A DNA stretch of 64,000 bases from Thermogemmatispora sp042408965 (GTDB taxonomy: Bacteria > Chloroflexota > Ktedonobacteria > Ktedonobacterales > Ktedonobacteraceae): positions 32,646 through 96,645 of the forward strand of contig JBHOQN010000026.1 of the NCBI GenBank assembly GCA_042408965.1, read 5' to 3'. Shown piece after piece: positions 40,410 through 48,443 of the stretch. How positions within the stretch are numbered: position 1 is the stretch's first letter; each line of letters begins with the position of its first letter. The position numbers were made by a program, and so were the translations under genes. A model generated the notes under the pieces. It was not told the DNA's origin. It searched no databases and saw only the letters and a program-made list of their open reading frames with translations.

Positions 40410-40574
40410 CTGCCAGTCTGGCTAGCACTGCGTCGATGGGTTGCAACGGACAACCCCATGGTGCGTAAATAGAGAGGAAGCACTCGCTGTGCGGGGCTGC
40501 TCTCGCCCCTGGCGATCGACGGGCAAGCTGATAGGCAGGATATCCTTCGATCAGGAGGGGAGGCTGCAAGCGCG

Positions 40575-41291
40575 ATGATGAAACCTGTGACTGGACAATA
40601 CGAATGCGTGCATAAGTCGCCGGTGGGACTTGATTACTTCACCGGTCGCGTGGACCGTCTGACACTGCAGGGAGACGGCCGCTTTATTCTGATCACTCAG
40701 GAGCACGCTCGCCTGGTGAACGCCGCTCAATCCCTGCTCAGCGGCCAGCAGGTGAATCAGCAGCCACCAGAGACGCGGCGTGAGGGACGGTATCTCTGTC
40801 AGGACCGCCTGCTGATCCTGCAGTGTGACGATGGCAGCCGTCTTGAGGGCCAGTTCTCCTGGAATGGCGAGGGGGTCCAGATTGGCAAGGACTTTTTCTC
40901 CAAGGTCTCGGATTCAACCCTGTTCCCTCCACCACAGCGGCTCAAGAAGGATATGGAGGACATTGCCAGGGGACTGAAGATCGCTGCGACACTGGGAGGG
41001 CTGGCGGTGAAGGCTGCGAAGACGCTTCAAGAGACTGTCCAGACGCCACCGTCCAGTGGGGCATCCAGTGCAGCTCCCCCCGCGCCGGCCCCTGCTCCGG
41101 TTCCGTCAGCAGCTGCCCCGCCTGGAGCGGCGATGCAGCCCCCACCTCCTGGGCAACCGCCCGCGGCGGTTCCTCGGCCCGCTCCTCAACCGGTGCCTCC
41201 TGAGGCGGAGACGCTCTTCTGCGATCAGTGCGGCGCGCGGGCCCGTCCTGGCAAGCGCTACTGCAATCAGTGCGGGGCTTTGCTGCCTTGA
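40575..41291 (+). CDS. uncharacterised protein with C-terminal zinc ribbon
   Basis: The 238-residue protein has an N-terminal beta-rich region of unknown family (residues 1-110, GQYECVHKSPVGLDYFTGRV onwards in part). A helix (KKDMEDIARGLKIAATLGG), a Pro/Ala-rich linker (about 155-210) and a C-terminal zinc ribbon with CDQC and CNQC pairs follow. Such ribbons commonly act as small protein- or nucleic-acid-binding tags. The ATG has GGAGG about 11 bases upstream. It ends at a hairpin shared with the convergent J-domain gene. Confidence 0.6.
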   Translation: MMKPVTGQYECVHKSPVGLDYFTGRVDRLTLQGDGRFILITQEHARLVNAAQSLLSGQQVNQQPPETRREGRYLCQDRLLILQCDDGSRLEGQFSWNGEGVQIGKDFFSKVSDSTLFPPPQRLKKDMEDIARGLKIAATLGGLAVKAAKTLQETVQTPPSSGASSAAPPAPAPAPVPSAAAPPGAAMQPPPPGQPPAAVPRPAPQPVPPEAETLFCDQCGARARPGKRYCNQCGALLP

Positions 41292-41310
41292 GCTGAGCGA
41301 GCTCTCAGCT
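41291..41310. terminator. short hairpin between convergent genes
   Basis: AGCTGAG (41291-41297) pairs with CTCAGCT (41304-41310). It is short and lacks a U-run. Confidence 0.4.
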
Positions 41311-41321
41311 CCTCTCTGGCT

Positions 41322-41618
41322 TCAGTGCGGCTGCTCGTGGGTGAGGATCTCGTAAGCGGCGATAATGCGTTGCATCTGGCGCGCATCGCCGCCGCGGTCG
41401 GGATGATAGCGTTTGGCCAGCGCTCTATAGCGCCGCTTGATCTGCTCCGGGGTTGCGTTCGGTGGCAGGCCAAGGACAGCCAGCGCCTGCTGCCTCTCCA
41501 GTAGAGGACGCAGGCGATTGGCCTGACTGCTCCAGAGGGTGCGTGCCCCCAGACGGAGCATCTGCCAGAGCAGCGCCATGAGGGACGCTGGTGGTGGTGG
41601 CGGTGACTGTGCGTTCAT
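41322..41618 (-). CDS. J-domain protein
   Basis: This 98-residue protein has a C-terminal DnaJ domain: AVLGLPPNATPEQIKRRYRA, the HPD motif in KRYHPDRGGD near residue 73, and a final helix. J-domains stimulate DnaK-type chaperones. Before it lies a hydrophobic or amphipathic helix (residues 14-30, LMALLWQMLRLGARTLW) that may attach it to the membrane or a partner. Zinc-finger and substrate domains of full DnaJ are absent. AAGGAAGAG lies upstream of the ATG. Confidence 0.8.
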   Translation of the reverse strand: MNAQSPPPPPASLMALLWQMLRLGARTLWSSQANRLRPLLERQQALAVLGLPPNATPEQIKRRYRALAKRYHPDRGGDARQMQRIIAAYEILTHEQPH

Positions 41619-41670
41619 GCTCAGCTCTTCCTTGCAGAGTCCTGATGGGAGGCCCTTCTTTTTCTCTTCT

Positions 41671-41682
41671 CATGATATCATG
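41671..41682. repeat. 12-bp perfect palindrome in a divergent promoter region
   Basis: CATGATATCATG lies between the starts of the J-domain and BrkB-type genes (gap 41619-41741) and could be a regulator site. Confidence 0.4.
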
Positions 41683-41741
41683 AAACGTGGGAGACGCTCC
41701 TGGCGTGAAGAGACTGGAAGCTTTTTTTCCGGAGCAAGACT

Positions 41742-42806
41742 ATGGCAATGACGAGTGGAGACCTGCCTGACGGACAATCTAAGTCTGCTGAGCAAGAGGG
41801 CCATCGCGCTTCTTCTGCTGGAAAAGCGCGGCTGAGCAAGGTCATGGGACGTGCTCAGGCCTTCGTGGTGAAATTCAACAATGACTGGGTGATGAATCTT
41901 GCCGCGGCGCTGGCCTTCAACCTGCTGACGGCGATGGCTCCTCTAGCGGTCGCCTTGCTGGCGATCCCTGGCCTGCTGATGGGCCGCTCGGAGGTGCGGG
42001 CCTATCTGACACAGGTCATCTTCTCGATTTTTCCGCGGACGACGGCCTCTCCGGAGCTGATCGATGCGCTGCTTCGTCAGTTGAATCGGATCTCTGGCCC
42101 TCTGGGTATTGTGGCGGTCCTGGTCGCCCTCTTCACTGGCTCTCGCCTCTTTGTTCTGCTTGAGGGCTGTTTCGGCATTATCTACCGGCGTCGTCCGCGC
42201 GGGCTGATCCTGCAGAACGCGATGGCGCTGGGTATGCTTCTGCTCTTTGCGGTGCTCACGCCGCTGATGGTAGTTGCTGCCAGCCTGCCTGCGCTGGCCA
42301 TCTCACTCCTGCAGAGGACTCCCCTTGGCCAGGTACCAGGCAGCGGTTTCGCCTTCAGTCTGGGCGGTCTCCTTGGCGGTGTCTTGCTGGCCTGGCTCTT
42401 CTTCCTCACTATCTACACCTTTGTGCCTAACCGGCGCATCAGGTGGCGCTCGACCTGGCGTGGCGCGCTGCTGGCAGCGGTGCTGACGCAGGTCTATCTG
42501 GCTCTCTTCTCGCTCTATGCCTCTCACTTTCTCAGTGGCCTGGGTGGACAGATCGGCTTTGCTATTATCCTCATGACCTTCTTCTACTACTTTGCAGTGA
42601 TTCTCCTGCTGGGGGCTGAGGTCAATGCCTTCTTTGGCGAGAAGGTGCGCTCCAGTCCTGCTGATCTGGTGACCCTGGTTGCCAGGAGCGACACGCGCGC
42701 TGATGAGGCGGCTGCCACGCAGCCAGGTCCGTTGGGTGTGACTAGAGATGAAAGAGCAGAATCAGAAAGATCGTTACCACGTGCAGAAGCTGATCGGCCC
42801 AGATAG
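41742..42806 (+). CDS. YihY/BrkB family membrane protein
   Basis: The 354-residue protein has the YihY/virulence-factor BrkB pattern: a cytoplasmic N-terminus, then six or so membrane helices from residue 50 (NLAAALAFNLLTAMAPLAVA) to residue 300. Conserved pieces include GSRLFVLLEGCFGIIYRR, FVPNRRIRWRSTWRGAL and the final GAEVNAFFGEK. Older annotation as a ribonuclease is wrong for this family; the function is unknown, with transport or lipid roles suggested. Its last 65 bases overlap the end of the opposite-strand DUF3307 gene. Confidence 0.82.
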   Translation: MAMTSGDLPDGQSKSAEQEGHRASSAGKARLSKVMGRAQAFVVKFNNDWVMNLAAALAFNLLTAMAPLAVALLAIPGLLMGRSEVRAYLTQVIFSIFPRTTASPELIDALLRQLNRISGPLGIVAVLVALFTGSRLFVLLEGCFGIIYRRRPRGLILQNAMALGMLLLFAVLTPLMVVAASLPALAISLLQRTPLGQVPGSGFAFSLGGLLGGVLLAWLFFLTIYTFVPNRRIRWRSTWRGALLAAVLTQVYLALFSLYASHFLSGLGGQIGFAIILMTFFYYFAVILLLGAEVNAFFGEKVRSSPADLVTLVARSDTRADEAAATQPGPLGVTRDERAESERSLPRAEADRPR

Positions 42807-43056
42807 AGTTGATCAGATGGTAGCGGGCTTTGAGTGGATCGACAACGAAGTGAGTGACGAGCAGCAGAGTGATGGCGGTGAGCGAGGGGTGTACGAAGAG
42901 CACAAATGTGGCGGTATAGGTTGCACAGTGGTAGAAGTTGACCTCCCAGCTCTTTCCTTTCTCCAGGGACATCCAGGTGCTCTGAAAGGCGAAATCTCCC
43001 ACGAAGTGGCAGGCCAGCCAGGCCACAAAGGTCGCTAACGATATACTGAAAAACAT
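42742..43056 (-). CDS. DUF3307-type membrane protein
   Basis: This 104-residue protein has three or four membrane helices with the polar positions typical of DUF3307: an early CHFVGDFAFQSTWMS, then THFVVDPLKARY and a final HLL-containing helix. The His and Asp residues inside helices suggest metal or substrate contact, but no function is established. The ATG at 43056 has GAGAGGA six bases upstream; the frame is open to 43074. The stop lies inside the C-terminal coding part of the convergent BrkB-type gene. Confidence 0.7.
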   Translation of the reverse strand: MFFSISLATFVAWLACHFVGDFAFQSTWMSLEKGKSWEVNFYHCATYTATFVLFVHPSLTAITLLLVTHFVVDPLKARYHLINSIWADQLLHVVTIFLILLFHL

Positions 43057-43138
43057 AGGCCGTCCTCTCAGCACTCAGTAACGGTCTCAGTGTAGCTGGA
43101 GAGCGATGGCCAGACTATGAGCTAGCTCGCAGCGACAG

Positions 43139-43470
43139 GGTGAGGTAGTTTACATCACCGGCGCGGAAAAGCCTCGCTCTTTCAAGGCGGGGATGAATAC
43201 CCCTCCCTTGAAGCGCTGGTTGACGACTTGCGTCAACGCTGCTATCGTCAGCGCACGATCAAGAACGTTCAGTATCGGCTCTGTCCGACGATAAAAAGAA
43301 CCAGTTGGACATGCTTGAAGCGTGTCGATGGCTCTACAATCCCCTGCTTGAGGCCCGGAAGAATGCGTAGCAACAAGAGGGGAAAGGCTTGTCCTGTTAT
43401 GCCCGGCAAGCACCTATCCGATGCTGAAAGAACAGCGCCCTTCCCTCTCTGACGTTCACATTGCTACCCG
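43139..43470 (+). pseudogene. decayed tnpB left end and N-terminal fragment
   Basis: GGTGA/TCACC (43139-43143, 43155-43159) and a CCTCGC/GCGGGG hairpin followed by GGGGATGAATA look like an IS605-type left end. From about 43255, translation in several frames gives pieces that align with the start of the intact TnpB at 3933: NVQYRLCPT, NQLDMLEACRWLYNPLLEA, then a stop, CYARQAPI, and LKEQRPSL. At least two frameshifts and one stop are present, and similarity ends near 43470, so about 70 of 370 codons remain. The end overlaps the last codons of the opposite-strand ligase gene. Confidence 0.7.
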
Positions 43471-45129
43471 ATCCAGGCGGCCGCGCCAGGGGGTCTTTGC
43501 CTGGAGGCGCAACAGGAGCAGGGCCACGACCAGCATCCAGAAGCAGAAGGCCAGGTCCTGCTCCAGGAATGAGCTGTCGACCATGCCCTGCACCAGAGCG
43601 GCTACCATGCCGCCACCAATGCCGAGGGCCATCCAGGTGAGTGAGGCTGCCTCCTGTCGCATGATTCGCAAGCGTGTCAGGATGCGGAAAAGCAGCCAGA
43701 AAAAGAGTACGACCACCGCAATGAAGGCCAGCAGGCCCACGATCCCAGTGCTCACCCAGACATGCAGCAGGATATTGTGGGGGTGTGACAGGTCAGGCTC
43801 GCTGCGCAGGCCGGTTGCTTTGTGGGTCTGGGGATCGCGCGTGATCCAGTAATGGTGGAGATGGGGGGTGTAGCAGACAGCATTCAGACTGTAATGGCAG
43901 AGCCAGTTATCCAGGCCGTACCCCGTCACGGGGCTGTCCTTGATCATGCGGAGCGCGCTCTCCCAGAGATAAATGCGCTTGGTCAGCGTTCCTACCCCCT
44001 GGGCATTGGCATGGCGCTCAAAGAGATAGTGCTGGATCTCTGTATGGAAGAGGAGCAGGGTCACGCCGGCCAGCAGCACGAGGATCAGGCCTCCAGCCAG
44101 GAGGATCTTGCGGTTGCCCAGGGCACAGGCGCTGATGAAGACCAGGGCGCAGGTGCAGGCGGCCCAGGCTCCCCCAGACCCTGTAAGGTAGAGCACAGCC
44201 ACCAGGGGCAGGCAGAGGCCCAGCGCCAGCAGACGAAATTGCCAGGAGGCCAGGAGGCCTGCTTTGAGAGCCGGTGGCGCGAAGATCAAGGCCAGGCCAA
44301 TGGGCAGCACATAGTCAAAGAGCAGGCCCACGCTGTTGGCGCTCCCATAGACGGCGTTCACCCGTGGCAGGTTGCTCAGTGCCCTGGCACTGACCAGGAA
44401 ATCGAAGTATTGTGCCAGGCCCAGAAGCGCCACGACCAGGCCCGTGCCGAAGAGGGCCAGCAACAGGCGTGCCAGATCCTGACGGCTACGCAGGCAGCAG
44501 AGGGCCAGCAGCGCGTAGATCAAGGGATCGAACACCTCCTCGCGAAAGGCGCGGGCGGCCACCGTCCGGTTATAGGCAATCACAATGGAGAACGCGGCGG
44601 CCAGCAGGAAGAGGAGCATGGGCACCAGGAAAACGCCCAGGCGTGCGCGCAGCTCGGACCAGGAGAGCCAGTACTGCCAGTGTTGCCTCTGGATCACTGC
44701 GATCACTGCCTGCAGAGCAAGAACAGCCACGCAGCTCCAGAGAGCAATCTCGGCGGCGCTGAAGCTGTAGTGCCCGACGACGGGCTTTTGCAAGAGATAG
44801 AAAGGCAGGCTCAGTGGCAGCAGCGCCACGGCTACTGCCGGACGTATCCAGCAGAGTAGTAGAAAAATAAGGAGCAACGGTAGGGTCAGCAGTGGAGAGA
44901 CCTGGAAAATCGCTTGCGAACCCAGATGCGGGTTGCCCACAATGTAGTAGAGGGCTAGAGAGAGGATCAGACCACCTTCCAGCAGACGGTCGCGCCAGAA
45001 CGGAGGCAGCGCTGCAAAAAACCGGCCTCCCGTCGAGCGCCTGTCTGCTCCACGTAGAGATCCGGGCAATGGCGCCTGATCTACAGAAGTCATCTCCAGC
45101 TGGCGGAGAGAGAGATGCTGCTCGCTCAT
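43456..45129 (-). CDS. O-antigen ligase-like (Wzy_C) membrane protein
   Basis: The 557-residue protein has a cytoplasmic N-terminus of about 45 residues and some 11-12 membrane helices. A large outside loop (residues about 395-470) is followed by the Wzy_C region signature SHPHNILLHVWVSTGIVGL. Also present is TKRIYLWESALRMIKDSPVTGYGLDNW, shortened here to its core RIYLWESALRM. This fold covers O-antigen ligases, polymerases and other lipid-linked glycan transferases outside the membrane. As no LPS genes are seen, a wall or exopolysaccharide role is more likely. I place the start at ATG 45129; the frame is open to 45300. The last codons lie in tnpB-derived DNA. Confidence 0.8.
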   Translation of the reverse strand: MSEQHLSLRQLEMTSVDQAPLPGSLRGADRRSTGGRFFAALPPFWRDRLLEGGLILSLALYYIVGNPHLGSQAIFQVSPLLTLPLLLIFLLLCWIRPAVAVALLPLSLPFYLLQKPVVGHYSFSAAEIALWSCVAVLALQAVIAVIQRQHWQYWLSWSELRARLGVFLVPMLLFLLAAAFSIVIAYNRTVAARAFREEVFDPLIYALLALCCLRSRQDLARLLLALFGTGLVVALLGLAQYFDFLVSARALSNLPRVNAVYGSANSVGLLFDYVLPIGLALIFAPPALKAGLLASWQFRLLALGLCLPLVAVLYLTGSGGAWAACTCALVFISACALGNRKILLAGGLILVLLAGVTLLLFHTEIQHYLFERHANAQGVGTLTKRIYLWESALRMIKDSPVTGYGLDNWLCHYSLNAVCYTPHLHHYWITRDPQTHKATGLRSEPDLSHPHNILLHVWVSTGIVGLLAFIAVVVLFFWLLFRILTRLRIMRQEAASLTWMALGIGGGMVAALVQGMVDSSFLEQDLAFCFWMLVVALLLLRLQAKTPWRGRLDRVAM

Positions 45130-45363
45130 CTTCAGGGGAAACCTTTTCTGATTTTCATAGATATATATCGGTAAAAAGGACCAGTTTGTCGCAGTATAGC
45201 AAAGTCGGCCTGCTTCGTCCATGTGAGAGTGACCATTGACGGCCTTCGCTCTCCTGCGCTTCTGTCTGCTCTCTACACCACTCCAGCGAGGCCCCGACAT
45301 GGCAGAGCACGCTCTCCTTCAGGGACGCGCGTAGCCTGGAATGTCACCATTCTATCATATCAG

Positions 45364-45383
45364 CAGGCAGACAGACAGACAGG
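45364..45383. repeat. CAGA microsatellite
   Basis: CAGGCAGACAGACAGACAGG is, as reverse complement, 19/20 identical to 20745-20764. Confidence 0.8.
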
Positions 45384-45528
45384 ATACGCTCAGGGGCGAG
45401 TCCAGTCACTCGGCCTCTCAGCGCGCAAGCGGCCGTCCGAGTCTCCTGGCGCGCAGATTCTCCCGCGTTGCGCCTCTGCCAGAGGCCTGGCGCCTGCCAG
45501 GGAGTGGTACAGACCGACGAGGGGACGA

Positions 45529-45555
45529 ACGGCACCCCCACTGCGGGGGTGCCGT
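45529..45555 (-). terminator. 11-bp hairpin downstream of the aminotransferase gene
   Basis: ACGGCACCCCC (45529-45539) pairs with GGGGGTGCCGT (45545-45555), loop ACTGC. It follows the leftward aminotransferase stop by about 50 bases. There is no U-tract. Confidence 0.55.
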
Positions 45556-45603
45556 CGGTGCGTAACTGGCTATCGTCCAGGTGCGCCGTGCAGGCCGCTC
45601 AAC

Positions 45604-46977
45604 TCAGGCCGTCAGCTCCTGGGTGAACTGTCGAAAGACCTCAGCGTGACGCTCGATGTCCGCGGCGCTGTGCTGAATGGAGACCGTCCACTGATCATCA
45701 AAGCCTGGTGGAAAGAGGATACCGCGGTTTGCCAGGAAAAGCCAGTAGGCGTAGGCCAGGCGCAGATCGATCTCCGGCCAGGCGCGATAGTTGCGCGCAC
45801 GCTCCCGGCGGAACATCGCACAGCCCTTCGCGCCAATCTGGGCCACATGCATAGGCAGACCAGACTCCGCGATCGTGGCTTCATAGGCCGCCGCCAGCCG
45901 CTGCGACAGGCCGATGGCGTGCGCATGTGCTTCAGGCGTGAGAATCTGGGTGAGGGTGACCAGTCCGGCGCGCATGGACATCGGATTGCCGTTGAAGGTG
46001 CCCAGGTGCAGAACCTCCTGGTGGTTGATGCGCTTCATGATCTCCCGGCGCCCGCCAAAGGCGCCGATGGGCAGACCACCTCCGATGGATTTGGCCAGAC
46101 AGATGAGATCGGGATCAACTGGATAGAGTTCAGTAATGCCGCCAGGCGCTACAGTGACGCCCGTTTTCACCTCATCGAAGATCAGCAGCACCTCGTGGCG
46201 GCGTGTGATGTCGCGCACCGCTTGCAGATAGCCGTCTTCAGGCAGCATGATCCCGACGTTCATGAGCACCGCCTCCATGATCACCGCCGCCACCTCTCCC
46301 TGGTGTTCGCTTAGAATGCGCTCCAGGGCCTCTGTATCGTTATAGGGTGCGATAATGGTGTTGCGCACTACGTCGGCTGGAATGCCCAGCGAGGCAGGCA
46401 CCGTCCGTGGACGCTCCGCAGGCCCTGCCTCCTCCAGCGGCGGTTTGGTGCTCATCAGGACGCTGTCATGGTGACCATGATAGGCTCCCTCAATCTTCAC
46501 CACTTTCGCTCTGCCCGTGTGGGCGCGCGCCAGGCGCAGGGCATCCATGGTGGCCTCGGTCCCGGAGTTGCAGAAGCGCACCTCCTCGATGGGCGCGAAG
46601 CGCCGAATCAGCTCCTCTGCAAGGAGCACGGTGTCGGGACAGGGGAGCGAATAGAGGCTCCCTTTGCCGAGCTGATCACGCAGGGCCTCCACCAGCAGCG
46701 GATGGGCATGTCCTACCAGGAGGCTCCCAAAAGCCAGGTGGAAGTCGACATACTCATTGCCGTCACTGTCCCAGATGTGGCTCCCCTGAGCGTGACTGAT
46801 AAAAAGCGGGTAAGGGGGCACTGCCTGAAATGAGCTAGAGACCCCCAGCGGCAGCGAGGCCAGCGCTCGCTCGTGGATCTCGCGCGAACGCGCTGTGCGC
46901 TTGCGAAACTCAGCCTCTTCACGGGCAACAATCGCTTCTACGCGCTGAGCATCGATCTCGACGGGTTTCTGAAGCAT
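45604..46977 (-). CDS. glutamate-1-semialdehyde aminomutase-like class III aminotransferase
   Basis: The 457-residue PLP enzyme resembles HemL, which converts glutamate-1-semialdehyde to 5-aminolevulinate for tetrapyrroles. Matches are RFCNSGTEATMDALRLAR, GAYHGHHDS, the Asp in IFDEVKTG and the PLP Lys in LICLAKSIGGGLPIGAFGGR. The active-site loop reads DEVKTGVTVAPGG rather than the usual DEVMTGFRVALGG, and residues 1-30 extend beyond HemL. So it may be a paralogue acting on another amino ketone, and I leave the symbol empty. Candidate promoter and palindrome lie upstream at 47093-47143. Confidence 0.75.
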   Translation of the reverse strand: MLQKPVEIDAQRVEAIVAREEAEFRKRTARSREIHERALASLPLGVSSSFQAVPPYPLFISHAQGSHIWDSDGNEYVDFHLAFGSLLVGHAHPLLVEALRDQLGKGSLYSLPCPDTVLLAEELIRRFAPIEEVRFCNSGTEATMDALRLARAHTGRAKVVKIEGAYHGHHDSVLMSTKPPLEEAGPAERPRTVPASLGIPADVVRNTIIAPYNDTEALERILSEHQGEVAAVIMEAVLMNVGIMLPEDGYLQAVRDITRRHEVLLIFDEVKTGVTVAPGGITELYPVDPDLICLAKSIGGGLPIGAFGGRREIMKRINHQEVLHLGTFNGNPMSMRAGLVTLTQILTPEAHAHAIGLSQRLAAAYEATIAESGLPMHVAQIGAKGCAMFRRERARNYRAWPEIDLRLAYAYWLFLANRGILFPPGFDDQWTVSIQHSAADIERHAEVFRQFTQELTA

Positions 46978-47092
46978 ACCTGTTCCTTTCCTGTTCCTGC
47001 TAGCGAGAGACAGATCGGCGGATCATCTGCCGGCAGCACTGGCGTGCAGTCTGGTTCTGCGCCGTCTCCATTATTTTAGCCCGAAAACACTG

Positions 47093-47121
47093 AATTTAGC
47101 AATTATCAGGGAGATTTTCAA
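47093..47121 (-). promoter_or_regulatory. probable promoter of the aminotransferase gene
   Basis: Read leftward, TTGAAA (47116-47121) and TAAATT (47093-47098) are 17 bases apart. Confidence 0.5.
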
Positions 47122-47129
47122 CGAATTAT

Positions 47130-47143
47130 GGGGACATATCCCC
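47130..47143. promoter_or_regulatory. GGGGA-CATA-TCCCC palindrome upstream of a -35 box
   Basis: GGGGA (47130-47134) and TCCCC (47139-47143) form a palindrome nine bases upstream of the leftward -35 element, a common activator or repressor position. Confidence 0.4.
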
Positions 47144-47520
47144 TATATCTCTGCGTATTTCGTACGTGAATCTGGAAGACTCGTTCATCGGAGAGGCGCC
47201 GGGATGGACAGGAGCTTCTATCTCCAGGGGGGAGGCATGGCGAGGAGGTGTGCGCAGCAGCCTATCGCGCCTCTTCAGGAACGCCCGCGTGCCCTTCCTC
47301 CTCCTCTGCAGACAGGAGCACGCGGGCCGTGCAGGTGCTGTGCGGAGGAGAGCGCCGCGGAGCCATCCTTGCAGACGCGCTCGCCTTGCGGGCTTTGGAG
47401 GCTGGCTGCACGTCCAGGAACAGGCTCACTGGCGTGGCACCTGATCTCTGCAGCGCACGTCGGCGATCTGCGCTGAACACGACAGAGGAACCACGTCGAT
47501 CGGAGCCGCCCAGTGTGGGG

Positions 47521-48231
47521 TCAGCGCGTGACCCAGATTTTGGGGGCAATCGCGCGGCTGATAGCCACCTCGTGTCCCTCGACCAGCAAGCGCACGCTCT
47601 CATTGGCATCTTCAGCCCTGCTTCTCTCTCCCTGTGAGAGGAGCGTGAGGTGTGTGCCAGGGGTCAGACCCTTTTCATGCAGGTAGAGAATCAGCGCCGA
47701 TTCGTCCTCAACGACTTCGGAGATCAGCAGGATGGTGGCTGTCTCGCCCGGCGCCAGGGTGGAGAGGCGCACTGCCCCGCAGTCAGCCAGGTAGGTACGC
47801 GCGTTGGGCACAAGGCCGGGGATGGGGTTGCCGTGCGGGCAGGTCGTCGGCTTCTTGAGATTCGAGATAACATGCTCCTCGAACGTGCCGGAGATGACAT
47901 GCTCCAGACGACAGGCTTCTTCGTGGACCTGGTGCCATTCCATGCCGAGCAGATCGACCAGAAAGCGCTCCGCCAGGCGATGGCGACGCAGCACAGCCTC
48001 AGCCGCGCGGTAGCCAGCCTCGGTCAGCCGAATCTGCCGCCGCTGGTCCATCTCGATGTAGCCATCGCGCACCAGGCGCTTGAGGGTCTCGGTGACCGTT
48101 GGTGGGGCGACGCCGAACTTCTGTGCCAGCCGGGCCCCGATCACCGTCTCTCCCTCCATACTCATGTTGTAGATGGTCTCCAGATATTCCTCGACTGTCT
48201 CGCTGAGAGACTCTGCTGTTTTCATGACCAT
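47521..48231 (-). CDS. DtxR/MntR-family metal-dependent regulator
   Basis: The 236-residue protein has all three parts of the DtxR family. An N-terminal winged helix comprises YLETIYNMSMEGE, GARLAQKFGVAPPTVTETLKRL and a recognition helix with wing. The metal-binding dimerisation domain has RHRLAERFL, DLLGMEWHQVHEEACRLEHVIS and CPHGNPIP. A C-terminal SH3/FeoA-like domain is near residues 155-230. Such proteins repress metal uptake genes when Fe2+ or Mn2+ is bound. Metal choice cannot be told here. The ATG at 48231 has AAGGG six bases upstream; the frame is open to 48447 but that part is not family-like. Confidence 0.88.
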   Translation of the reverse strand: MVMKTAESLSETVEEYLETIYNMSMEGETVIGARLAQKFGVAPPTVTETLKRLVRDGYIEMDQRRQIRLTEAGYRAAEAVLRRHRLAERFLVDLLGMEWHQVHEEACRLEHVISGTFEEHVISNLKKPTTCPHGNPIPGLVPNARTYLADCGAVRLSTLAPGETATILLISEVVEDESALILYLHEKGLTPGTHLTLLSQGERSRAEDANESVRLLVEGHEVAISRAIAPKIWVTR

Positions 48232-48355
48232 TCCATTCCCTTTGCTTGCTGGTTCGATACGACCCCGAAAGCAGTATAACACATGGAGCAGGCAATGCCA
48301 AATGCAGGCCTGACTTCCATGTGTAGCCGCTATACCGTCTCTCATCTTATAAAAC

Positions 48356-48379
48356 GTGGGGACTCCAGGAAGTCCCCAC
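48356..48379 (-). terminator. intrinsic terminator of the PAP2 gene
   Basis: GTGGGGACT (48356-48364) pairs with AGTCCCCAC (48371-48379). On the leftward strand the hairpin is followed by GTTTTAT, a reasonable U-tract, about 65 bases after the stop. Confidence 0.7.
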
Positions 48380-48443
48380 TGATATTGAAACTCTATTCCT
48401 GACGATATTGACTGACTTGCTCTATATCCATCCCGCAGTGCAC

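Larger units (their letters stand above)
46978..47520. other. 543-base intergenic region
   Basis: It lies upstream of the leftward aminotransferase gene and downstream of the leftward DtxR gene. Bases 47070-47145 are AT-richer and hold the promoter and palindrome listed separately. Overlapping frames in 47166-47637 on both strands lack recognisable domains and ribosome sites. I found no RNA gene. Confidence 0.45.

Noticed and set aside
47166..47637. overlapping open frames of 90-130 codons on both strands
   Set aside because: No ribosome site, no recognisable domain, and one overlaps the DtxR gene.
48240..48270. GGTTCGAT resembling a tRNA T-loop
   Set aside because: The surrounding bases do not form the acceptor, D and anticodon arms of a tRNA.
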